Positions 9,071-16,691 of a stretch of DNA of 64,000 nucleotides are shown piece by piece; the stretch's first letter is position 1, and each line of letters begins with the position of its first letter. Location of the stretch: the NCBI GenBank assembly GCA_963665785.1, contig OY762456.1, positions 372,001 to 436,000 on the forward strand. Reading direction: 5' to 3'. Below the pieces are notes generated by a model. The model had not been told where the DNA came from, made no database searches, and saw only the letters and a list, made by a program, of their open reading frames with translations. The translations under genes and the position numbers were made by a program. Source of the stretch: UBA7455 sp026713185 (GTDB taxonomy: Bacteria; Pseudomonadota; Gammaproteobacteria; Pseudomonadales; Azotimanducaceae).

Positions 9071-9121
9071 GGAGAGGAGAGGCAGAGAAATAGTTCGACT
9101 ACGCTCTGCCTCTTACTCTAC
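9071..9121 (+). ncRNA. Group II intron domain VI with branch-point adenosine
   Basis: GAGGCAGAG pairs with CTCTGCCTC around a small inner hairpin (TAGT/ACTA). An unpaired A lies seven bases from the intron end (ACTCTAC), the usual position of the branch adenosine. The intron ends in AC at 9121. Confidence 0.75.
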
Positions 9122-10983
9122 GCCTCATGGACGAGGGGGGTGGCAATTTCATCCGTTGGGGTCACAGTGCCGGCTCGCCCGCGGAAGCGCACCTGGCCGA
9201 CAAGTACGGTTTCGCGACCCTCATGCCCGGCATATCCGGAGAATCCGAAGACACCGGGGAAGCATGGAACATTCGCATCTCCGGCTTCCGCGATACCGTT
9301 GTGTACTACCGTAATCATCCGAGCATTGTCATCTGGGAAGGCGGAAACTGGGGCGAGAACGCCAGCAATTACCAGAATATTCTCGACACGATCGCGATGT
9401 TCGATCCGCATGGAAATCGCTTGATGGGCAATCGCCGCGCCGACGTGAAGCTTGAATCTGAGAAGTACATCAGTATCGAAGTTGGAACTGAAGGTTGGGA
9501 ACGCGAGTACCCACACCTTCCTCTGATCGAGAGCGAATACAATCGCGACGAAGCGCCACGCCGCGCCTGGGATCCGTATTCACCGGACAATGACTTTTTC
9601 GATAACCCACGACTCCAGCGAAACATCTACAAGTTCGCCTCTGAGCAATTCGCCGTCCGTCAAGCGGATCATTGGTGGAATAAGATGGGCAAGAAGCCCT
9701 ACCATAGTGGCGGCGCAAACTGGATTTTTTCAGACGGACCGCACGGCGGGCGCAACCCGACTGAAAACACCCGAGCCAGCGGCGAGGTCGATGGCGTGCG
9801 CCTGCCGAAAGAAGCGTATTACGCTGTCCAGGCCATGTGGAGACCCGAGCCGCACGTCCACATCATCGGCCATTGGAACTATGACCCAGGTACTGAGAAG
9901 GATATATACGTCATATCGAATGGCGCATCCGTAAAGCTCTACGTAAATGATGAGCTGCTCGGCGTCAACAACACTCCCGAAAATGCTTACGTTTTCAAAT
10001 TCCCAGATGTCGCCTGGAAGTCGGGGAAGATCAGGGCCGAAGCCTTCATCGAAAACAAGCTCCGCGCCTCCCAGACTAAAGAAACCGCCGGCGAGCCGGC
10101 TGCTCTGCGCCTCACCCCGATTACCGGTCCCTACGGTTGGCGCGCGGATGGTTCCGACGTAGCCTTGATCGATGTCGAAGTCGTCGATGCCCAAGGACGG
10201 CGGTGCCCTCTCGATCAGAGCAGAGTCAATTTCAAAGTAACCGGTCCTGGTATCTGGCGCGGAGGCTACAACGGCGGCAAGGCCAACAGCACCAACAATC
10301 TCTTTCTGGAAGTGGAATCCGGCATTAACCGCGTATCCATTCGTTCCTTACTTGAACCCGGAACTGTCACCGTGATGGCTTCACGCGATGGTCTCGAAGA
10401 CGTCAGTATCGACGTTACGTCCCAAGCAGTTGATCTCGTTGACGGCCTGTCCCTGGATATGCCGCAAGTTTACGCCCGGAATCTGGGCGATCCTGAACCG
10501 TTGCCCGCCTACATGCCTCCGATGCCGCCGTTGCCGGCAAATTCGATCACCCGTAGCAATTTATTCACGAAGTTCAGTTACACAGGCGACCACAAAGCAA
10601 TTCTCAGGACCAATGCCTACTGGGGAAAAAAAGCCTATACAGATCGGGAGACGAACTACACCGTCATCCCATATTATCTGCGTGGCGCGGAATATATTCG
10701 GATGCCGAACGAGGACAGAGCCTACTGGGCACGAGACCTGCTGCAATTCATCGCGGGCAAAGACATGACAATTTGGGTGGGTCACGACGACATTGTGGAG
10801 CGCCCGGAATTCCTCGCTGACTACGTGGATACCGGCGACGAGATCGAACTCGGCAACACCACCCTGTCGCTGTTCAAACGTACGGTCGAGGCGGGAACCA
10901 GCATCATCATGTCAGGCAATTCAGATGGCGATGTCCCGAACGGTGCCAGCATGTACGTAGTGTTCACCAAGGAGCGAGAATAG
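9122..10983 (+). CDS. GH2 beta-glycosidase, 3' exon
   Basis: This is the remaining 620 residues of the GH2 enzyme. The TIM barrel continues with GGGNFIRWGHSAGSPAEAH, the region around the acid/base carboxylate (IVIWEGGN) and the nucleophile region (LPLIESEYNRDE), then C-terminal beta-sandwich domains (VYARNLGDPEPLPAYMPPMP and following). ATG 9127 could be taken for a start, but nothing upstream looks like a ribosome site for it and a protein starting there would lack the first barrel strand. It is best read as the second exon. The C-terminus at VVFTKERE looks natural. Confidence 0.85.
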
Positions 10984-10986
10984 CGA

Positions 10987-11160
10987 ATGTGCACAAAGCC
11001 GATCATCGCGAAATTGACGATTCGCACTGACCTTCCAAATGCATTCGGAGATTTCACTGGCGAACTGTTCAAACTTGAAGATACGGAGGTCATTTATATC
11101 AGGGTGAAACCGTTGACAGGGCAGACCGTTAATCTGGATTATTTTCTATTTCACAAGTAG
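10987..11160 (+). CDS. Short frame, possible remnant of a carbohydrate-binding domain
   Basis: This is a 57-residue frame directly after the GH2 stop, ending in VIYIRVKPLTGQTVNLDYF and LFHK. That ending resembles the last two strands of CBM6/malectin-like domains, which often close secreted polysaccharide enzymes. It is probably the broken 3' end of a lost gene or of an earlier GH2 C-terminus, rather than a working small protein. It fills most of the gap before the GH5 gene. Confidence 0.35.
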   Translation: MCTKPIIAKLTIRTDLPNAFGDFTGELFKLEDTEVIYIRVKPLTGQTVNLDYFLFHK

Positions 11161-11168
11161 TGCCGACT

Positions 11169-12584
11169 ATGACTCGTACAATTTCTACAACAATAATTTC
11201 TATCTTGGTGCTGACATTCGCCAATGGCAGCCTGGCCACTATCAAGCACGGGCTGCGTGACGAACACGGGCGGCATATGGTGCCACGTGGGTTTGTGTCA
11301 AACACCAATGACCATGCAGGACCTGTCGATTTCGAAGCTGAAGACTATCTACGCATGGCGCGCTTGGGCGCCAATGTTCAGGTAATCCGCTTGGAAATGG
11401 GTCGACTGCGCAGCTTTGGCAGTTCGAAATTCGAACCCGAGTATCTCGCCAGACTTCAACGAGGAACGCGACTGGCGCGTGAAGCAGGCATAAAAACCCT
11501 ATTCAAAATGACTGTTTACGGTGCCGACGGATTCAGCTGGCAGTCGCTGTGGCTCAATAAGAACCAGGAACAGAAAATCTATATAAACGCATGGATTCAT
11601 GTCTGGAAGGCTTTTAAAGATGACGATTTCGTCATTGGTTATGACCTGGTCAATGAACCTCGAAAATTGGACATGGACATAAGCTACGACGACTTGACCA
11701 GCGAATACCTTGTACCGTTCTACGAGAAGATAATTGATGCAGCAATTCCTTATAGAGGAGAGAAGAAATTCCTGATTCAAGCGATTTTTATGAACAAAGG
11801 CGAGGCAATAAACCGCAATCAATACGCCGAGATCAAGAAGAAAATCAGTCGCTCCAATATCATCTTCGCCCCGCATATCTACCAGAAGGATTTGGATTAT
11901 ATTGAGCCAATCATGAAGAGGTTCGATAAAGAATCCGACTTGCTCGATGCGCCCATTCTCGTAGGAGAGTGGGGCTTTCCAACTTTTGTCACCGCAGATA
12001 ACTCTGTAGAGGAGCAACTCAACTATATCGAGTTTTATATTCGTACTGCAGAAATATTTGACGAAATGGGCGTCGGCGCCATCAAAGCCTGGTTTCTGGG
12101 TAACAGAAAGTACCAGGACTTTTTACCCGGCGGTGAATCGACCTGGGCTATTTTTCAAGATAAGCAGGCAGTAGGTACCGTAGAAAGAAAATACATCACC
12201 GATATTATCGCTCGCCCTTACCCACAACTTATCGCAGGTGACATTCACTCTTTCATGTTTAATTTTGCCACCAGAACACTGGATCTCAACATCACCACCG
12301 ATAATTCGAAAGGCGCTTCCCGTATATTTGTCGGTGCAGACAGGCACTTTCCAGATGGCTTTTCGATTCATGTTGGCAATGAGCTGATTCTTACGAAAAG
12401 CCCACTTTCAATTGGTCTGAAGGTGCATGGCTCTGAACCAAACTCTGACCCAAGTGCATTTATTTGGGACGACACCAAACAACAACTGGTCGTACTTAAG
12501 TGGCCCACAGATAGAGCCGATATCAAGGTTCAGATCAGGCCAGGAATATACAAGGAGATGGACCCTGCGGCCAAGAACAACTAA
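11169..12584 (+). CDS. GH5-type secreted glycosidase
   Basis: This protein of 471 residues has an N-terminal signal peptide (TIISILVLTFANGSLA). It has the (beta/alpha)8 layout of glycoside hydrolase clan A: a strand ending GYDLVNEP supplies the acid/base Glu163, and ILVGEWGFP supplies the nucleophile Glu267. Around 100 residues after the barrel form a beta-sandwich tail, a common accessory in this family. ATG 11169 is chosen over the GTG at 11160, which overlaps the preceding stop. The family is endo- or exo-glucanase/mannanase-like, and the substrate cannot be read from sequence. Its place beside GH78, GH2 and ulvan-type genes suggests it trims a sugar side chain of the same polymer. Confidence 0.75.
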   Translation: MTRTISTTIISILVLTFANGSLATIKHGLRDEHGRHMVPRGFVSNTNDHAGPVDFEAEDYLRMARLGANVQVIRLEMGRLRSFGSSKFEPEYLARLQRGTRLAREAGIKTLFKMTVYGADGFSWQSLWLNKNQEQKIYINAWIHVWKAFKDDDFVIGYDLVNEPRKLDMDISYDDLTSEYLVPFYEKIIDAAIPYRGEKKFLIQAIFMNKGEAINRNQYAEIKKKISRSNIIFAPHIYQKDLDYIEPIMKRFDKESDLLDAPILVGEWGFPTFVTADNSVEEQLNYIEFYIRTAEIFDEMGVGAIKAWFLGNRKYQDFLPGGESTWAIFQDKQAVGTVERKYITDIIARPYPQLIAGDIHSFMFNFATRTLDLNITTDNSKGASRIFVGADRHFPDGFSIHVGNELILTKSPLSIGLKVHGSEPNSDPSAFIWDDTKQQLVVLKWPTDRADIKVQIRPGIYKEMDPAAKNN

Positions 12585-12691
12585 GCTGTTCAACTCGAAT
12601 CCAGTTTCCAGCAGAACTGCTGGCAGCCCGTGGCAAATGTCGCGCCAGCACCGACAGCCGCTCGGGGTGTAGAGTGATCGGAGTCATTGCA

Positions 12692-13453
12692 CTAGCGGGC
12701 TAACCATCCGCCATCGACCGGTATCAGGATTCCATGCACATAGTCTGATGCCTTCGACGCCAGATAAACGGCCGCCCCGCCAAGGTCGTCCGGGTCGCCC
12801 CAGCGACCAGCAGGGACGCGTTCCAGGATCTGGCGATTGCGTTCCGGATCATTGCGGAGCGCCTCGGTATTGTTGGTTGCGAAGTACCCTGGAACGATCG
12901 CATTGACGTTGATACCTTGCGCTGCCCATTCATTTGCCAGAAGTCGCGTCAGGCCCGCCAATCCACTCTTGCTCGCAGTGTATGACGCAACACGGATTCC
13001 GCCTTGAATCGACAACAACGATGCGACATTTATGATCTTGCCGGCACGTTTTGCGGCGGTCATTGATTTCGCTGCAGCCTGTGCCAGGAAAAACGGTACC
13101 TTCAGATTTGTCGCCAGAACATCGTCCCAGTCTTTTTCACTGAACTCGAGGGCATCCTGCCGTCGGATAATGCCCGCGTTGTTCACAAGTATATCTATCG
13201 GGCCTAGCTGCTTTTGCGAGTCGGCAATTACTGATGTAACCACAGACGTATCGCTTAGATCGGCCATCACTACGGCAGTTTTTCGGCCAAGCGCTTTGAT
13301 GTGGGCTTCTGTCTCGTCAGGCGCCGATCGTCCCACGAGCACGACATCTGCACCGGCGCTGGCAAGTGCGACGGCCATCGCCTGCCCGAGACCGGTATTG
13401 GCGCCTGTGACCAACGCATTCTTGCCTTCCAAGTTGAACATGTCATTGCTCAT
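12692..13453 (-). CDS. kduD: 2-dehydro-3-deoxy-D-gluconate 5-dehydrogenase
   Basis: This 253-residue short-chain dehydrogenase has the cofactor motif TGANTGLGQ, the NNAG motif (ILVNNAGIIRR), catalytic Ser in NVASLLS and YTASK. IIRRQDALEFSEKDWDDVLA and the ending YVHGILIPVDGGWLAR are characteristic of KduD. It reduces or oxidizes at C5 in the path from 5-keto-4-deoxyuronate to 2-keto-3-deoxygluconate in the cytoplasm. The length equals the family's usual size when started at ATG 13453; the longer open frame upstream is the tail of the kduI remnant region. It reads away from that remnant, so kduI-kduD was once an operon here. Confidence 0.9.
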   Translation of the reverse strand: MSNDMFNLEGKNALVTGANTGLGQAMAVALASAGADVVLVGRSAPDETEAHIKALGRKTAVVMADLSDTSVVTSVIADSQKQLGPIDILVNNAGIIRRQDALEFSEKDWDDVLATNLKVPFFLAQAAAKSMTAAKRAGKIINVASLLSIQGGIRVASYTASKSGLAGLTRLLANEWAAQGINVNAIVPGYFATNNTEALRNDPERNRQILERVPAGRWGDPDDLGGAAVYLASKASDYVHGILIPVDGGWLAR

Positions 13454-13461
13454 TCTCACCT

Positions 13462-13669
13462 CTACTTGAGCTGGCAGATGTCCAGCACGTTCATGTCCGT
13501 GTAATCGAGGTTTTCCCCGCCCATCACCCAAATGAAGGCGTAGTTACTGTTACCGGCTCCCATGTGAATCGACCACGGCGGTGAAATCACCGCCTCCCTG
13601 TCGTGCATCACGATGTGACGCATGGAATCTGGCTCGCCCATGAAGTGGAATACGCGTTCGTTCTCATTT
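13462..13669 (-). pseudogene. kduI: Truncated 5-keto-4-deoxyuronate isomerase (kduI) remnant
   Basis: The minus strand from 13669 to TAG at 13462 encodes ENERVFHFMGEPDSMRHIVM, then AVISPPWSIHMGAG, YAFIWVMGGENLDYTDM and a final ICQLK. These are the last 67 residues of KduI, including the final metal-binding His region (SIHMGAG). Everything upstream of the equivalent of residue 210 is missing; similarity stops at 13669 in AT-rich DNA. An intact kduI lies at 34767-35588 and differs clearly in sequence, so this is an older or separately acquired copy. It sits nine bases before kduD, in the order expected of a former kduI-kduD operon. Confidence 0.85.
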
Positions 13670-13868
13670 AAAAGACACTATACTAGACTCTCAATCGTTA
13701 TACTCAAATTATTGCATAATAATGCAAATTCGCGCAAAATCGATAGACTACGGGCTGTGAGCACGCGGAGGTGTGAGCGGCCGATTTTAAAACGCTACAT
13801 GATGGCATGAAGATCAGGTTTTCCGGCGTTCGAGTCGGAGAACCTGCTGTCTCAGCAACGGAGGGTTA
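13670..13868 (+). promoter_or_regulatory. AT-rich upstream region of the sulfatase operon with an inverted repeat
   Basis: This gap between the kduI remnant and the sulfatase has no coding character. It contains the near-palindrome TTGCATAATAATGCAA (13712-13727) followed by AATT, in AT-rich promoter-like DNA. A related cluster of GCAA/TGCA half-sites lies before the second sulfatase (33208-33237), so a shared regulator is possible. The SD-like GGAGGG precedes ATG 13869. Confidence 0.35.
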
Positions 13869-15365
13869 ATGTTTAAATTAGAAAATCGCACGAAGATGTT
13901 CGCCTTGATGGGTACTCTACTTCTGGGATCTGCATGTTCCGAAGCGCCGCGCGACCCAGGCGCCTCACCCGACGGTACGCAACCGGGGCAAGGCACAACC
14001 TCGGACGTACAGAAGCCCAATATCCTGTTTATTCTTACAGATGATCTTGGGTTTAATCAGGTCGGCGCCTACGGACAGAGCCAGATCAATACGCCGACGC
14101 TTGACAAGATGGCCGCCGAAGGAATCCGTTTTACTCAGGCGTATGCTGGCAACACCGTCTGCTCCCCTTCGCGCGTGTCACTGTTCACAGGTCGTGACGG
14201 TCGTGGGATGCACGACAACTCCAACAAGATCAAGCTGCGTAAGCACGATGTGACGTTCGCGCATCTTCTGAAGTCGGTTGGATATGACACCGGTCTGTTC
14301 GGGAAGTATTCGATAGGTCAGAACAATGATCTGGCAGAAACGGGCCCTCTAAAAATGGGGTTCGATACCTGGTACGGAATGGATCATATTCTCGAAGGTC
14401 ATCGCCAACATCCCACATTCTTATGGGACGACGACGAGAAAATCACGATCGATGCCAATCTCGAGGGTGGGAAGGGCGTCTACGCACAAAAGAGGTTCAC
14501 CGAGGAAACCATAGAATTCATTCGAGAGGAACGCGATGCGCCATTTTTCGCGTTTCTGGCCTACTCATCGCCGCATGCAGAACTCGCTGCGCCCCAGGAA
14601 TTCGTTGACCAGTACACAGGAAAGTTTGAGGAAACCCCCTACACAGGCATGGCCACGGGCGAGCCGGCCGACAAATACGCGACCTACTATCCTGAGCCTG
14701 TTGATGAGCCGAATGCCACGATGGCGGCAATGGTAACCGCCCTGGACACATACATTGGGGAGATTTTGCAAGTTCTCGAAGAGGATGGGATCGCCGACAA
14801 TACGATCATCTTTTTCTCATCGGACAACGGTCCGCACGATGAGGGCGGCGCCAACCCTGACTTTTTCGAAGCCGCGAAGCCTTACAGAGGTATGAAACGA
14901 GACCTCTATGATGGTGGCATTCATGTGCCCATGATCGTACGTTGGCGCGCTGGCATCAAGAATCCTCGAGTTGACGATACACCATGGGCATTTGCAGATG
15001 TCCTGCCAACGTTCGCAGAACTTGCCGATGTTGCGCCCGACAGTGTGCCGGGCATCATGACGAACGGCATATCAATCGCGCAGATCCTCAACGATTCACC
15101 GCAGGAAATACCCGAGCGACTCATGTATTGGGAGTTCGGCAAGCAGGTCGGCGATCCCAACTCGGGGGTTATCGGTCAGATAATTCAAGCAGCACGCAAG
15201 GGTGACTGGAAGGGCGTTCGCTACGATCTGGACAAACCCGTTGAGGTGTACAACATCATTGACGACCCGGGCGAGACAAATAATCTTGCCGAAGAGAAGC
15301 CAGAAATGGCCGAAGAGTTTTATCGGCTCTTCGAAGAGAACGTCGCGGGTGACAATGGTGAATAG
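13869..15365 (+). CDS. S1-family sulfatase, lipoprotein
   Basis: This formylglycine-dependent sulfatase has 498 residues. A short hydrophobic segment ends in a lipobox (LLLGSACS, Cys23), then a Gly/Pro/Thr-rich linker leads to PNILFILTDDLG with the metal-binding aspartates. The modification motif CSPSR begins at Cys98 (NTVCSPSRVSLFTGR), the cysteine being converted to formylglycine by an FGE-type enzyme. FFSSDNGPHDEGG supplies the second metal site. It overlaps the next gene by 11 bases. It likely removes sulfate from rhamnose-3-sulfate or a similar unit at the periplasm or surface. The S1 family is certain; the subfamily and position specificity are not. Confidence 0.9.
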   Translation: MFKLENRTKMFALMGTLLLGSACSEAPRDPGASPDGTQPGQGTTSDVQKPNILFILTDDLGFNQVGAYGQSQINTPTLDKMAAEGIRFTQAYAGNTVCSPSRVSLFTGRDGRGMHDNSNKIKLRKHDVTFAHLLKSVGYDTGLFGKYSIGQNNDLAETGPLKMGFDTWYGMDHILEGHRQHPTFLWDDDEKITIDANLEGGKGVYAQKRFTEETIEFIREERDAPFFAFLAYSSPHAELAAPQEFVDQYTGKFEETPYTGMATGEPADKYATYYPEPVDEPNATMAAMVTALDTYIGEILQVLEEDGIADNTIIFFSSDNGPHDEGGANPDFFEAAKPYRGMKRDLYDGGIHVPMIVRWRAGIKNPRVDDTPWAFADVLPTFAELADVAPDSVPGIMTNGISIAQILNDSPQEIPERLMYWEFGKQVGDPNSGVIGQIIQAARKGDWKGVRYDLDKPVEVYNIIDDPGETNNLAEEKPEMAEEFYRLFEENVAGDNGE

Positions 15366-16674
15366 GCAATTATTATTAACCCTGGTTCTGTTCCTTCCAG
15401 CTTCCCCAAGCGCTGTTGCGGAAGTTGGAAAGGTCGAGGCAATCGATCTGGTCTGGTCCTCACACCGAGCGTTCTTTGACTTCGTTGGCAAAGAAGATCA
15501 TCAAGTCGTCGCTTACTACGATGCGTCCCGCCAGATGAGTGTGGCCCACAGGACATCGCCCAACAGACCATGGCGCTTTCAAAAACTACCCTCGTATCTG
15601 GGGTGGGACAGTCACAACGCCGTTGTGATCGGAATCGATGAGGCTGGCCATATACATGTGTCTGGAAACATGCACAACGATCCGCTGGTCTATTTTCGAT
15701 CTGAAGAGCCATTCAAGGTTAGATCGCTTCGGCAATTCGCATCAATGGCCGGTGGAGCGGAGGAAGAGAGAGTCACATACCCGCATTTCTTTAATGGTCC
15801 TGACGGACGCCTGTACTTTAAACACCGGTATGGATCGAGTGGCAATGGTGTCGAGCTCTACAAAGTATTCGACACGAACACTCTGCGGTGGCAACAGTTG
15901 CACCAGACAGCATTTGTCGATGGCGAAGGAGAAAGGAACGGCTACTTTGCAGGCCCCAAGCTCGAGCGAGACGGCAGGTTTCATTTGGCATGGGTGTGGC
16001 GGGAGACACCGTCCGCCAATACCAATCACGATCTCAGTTATGCACGAAGTCGAGATTTGCTGAACTGGGAAACCTCCGATGGCGCACCGTTGGTGCTACC
16101 GATTCGACTATCAACGGCAGAGGTCGTGGATGCTGTCCAGGTCGGTGGTGGCTTGCTGAACGGAACTTCGTCGGTTGGCCTGGACTCAATGGGTCGGCCA
16201 ATGATCACCTACCAGAAGTACGGACCGGACGGACATTCGCAAGTCTTTCTGAGCCGTAAAGAAACATCCGGCTGGAAATCGGTGCAAGTATCGAACTTTA
16301 GTGACTATCGCGCCGACCTGGATCGCACAGGAGCCCTTGCACTCGATCTGTCTACCAAATCCGCACCCTTCTCTAACGAAGACGAAGACATTGTTGTTCG
16401 AGCGGAATTCCGTGGTGACGATCTGGAGTTTATTCTCGATTCTGAGACGCTGGTCGTACACGAAGCGCGAAAATTCGACAGTTATCCAGAGCCCGTTTTG
16501 TCCGACGACCTCGACAACGGAATCGCACTACATATTCGCCCGTTGCGTAGTTTAGGTGAGACGTCGCGTGAGTGGTTTATCGCCTGGGAGGCACAGCGTC
16601 CCAATCGTGACAGGGCTCGTGAAACGATCTCGCAACCGAGCACCTTGCGACTGCATTACGTGCCAGCAGAATAG
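15355..16674 (+). CDS. BNR_4-type beta-propeller protein, candidate ulvan lyase
   Basis: A 439-residue secreted protein; ATG 15355 is followed by a clear signal peptide (QLLLTLVLFLPASPSAVA). Repeated beta-propeller motifs are visible. The stretch SHNAVVIGIDEAGHIHVSGN followed by MHNDPLVYFR, and VTYPHFF with FKHRYGSSGNG, match the BNR_4 proteins that include the PL24/PL25 ulvan lyases. Those enzymes cut Rha3S-uronate bonds by beta-elimination using His and Tyr; here His87, His99, His107 and Tyr142 are candidates. The start overlaps the sulfatase gene by 11 bases, so the two are probably translationally coupled. Some BNR_4 proteins are uncharacterized, so activity is inferred from family and locus. 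Confidence 0.68.
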   Translation: MVNRQLLLTLVLFLPASPSAVAEVGKVEAIDLVWSSHRAFFDFVGKEDHQVVAYYDASRQMSVAHRTSPNRPWRFQKLPSYLGWDSHNAVVIGIDEAGHIHVSGNMHNDPLVYFRSEEPFKVRSLRQFASMAGGAEEERVTYPHFFNGPDGRLYFKHRYGSSGNGVELYKVFDTNTLRWQQLHQTAFVDGEGERNGYFAGPKLERDGRFHLAWVWRETPSANTNHDLSYARSRDLLNWETSDGAPLVLPIRLSTAEVVDAVQVGGGLLNGTSSVGLDSMGRPMITYQKYGPDGHSQVFLSRKETSGWKSVQVSNFSDYRADLDRTGALALDLSTKSAPFSNEDEDIVVRAEFRGDDLEFILDSETLVVHEARKFDSYPEPVLSDDLDNGIALHIRPLRSLGETSREWFIAWEAQRPNRDRARETISQPSTLRLHYVPAE

Positions 16675-16691
16675 ACAGACCAGGTTATCGC

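Larger units (their letters stand above)
4604..9121 (+). mobile_element. Group II intron inserted in the GH2 gene
   Basis: The 5' end reads GTGCGCCCAG, the standard bacterial group II start. The 3' end is CTAC (AY rule), preceded by a textbook domain V at 9037-9070 and a domain VI hairpin. Bases 4604 to about 5260 hold ribozyme domains I-III without an open frame. Domain IV carries a reverse transcriptase/maturase gene that is broken by a second element (5942-8160). Without that insert the intron would be about 2.3 kb, a normal size. Removal restores the GH2 frame exactly. The intron lies in the sense orientation, as needed for splicing. With its maturase broken it could splice only with help from another maturase, so it is probably immobile and may be dead. 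Confidence 0.9.

Noticed and set aside
9127..10983. GH2 3' part as an independent gene starting at ATG 9127
   Set aside because: There is no ribosome site in front, and the protein would lack the signal peptide, sugar-binding domain and first barrel strand. Exact intron borders explain it as the second exon.
12608..12623. CCAGCAG/CTGCTGG hairpin between GH5 and kduD as a terminator
   Set aside because: The stem is short, the loop has two bases and no T-run follows on either strand.
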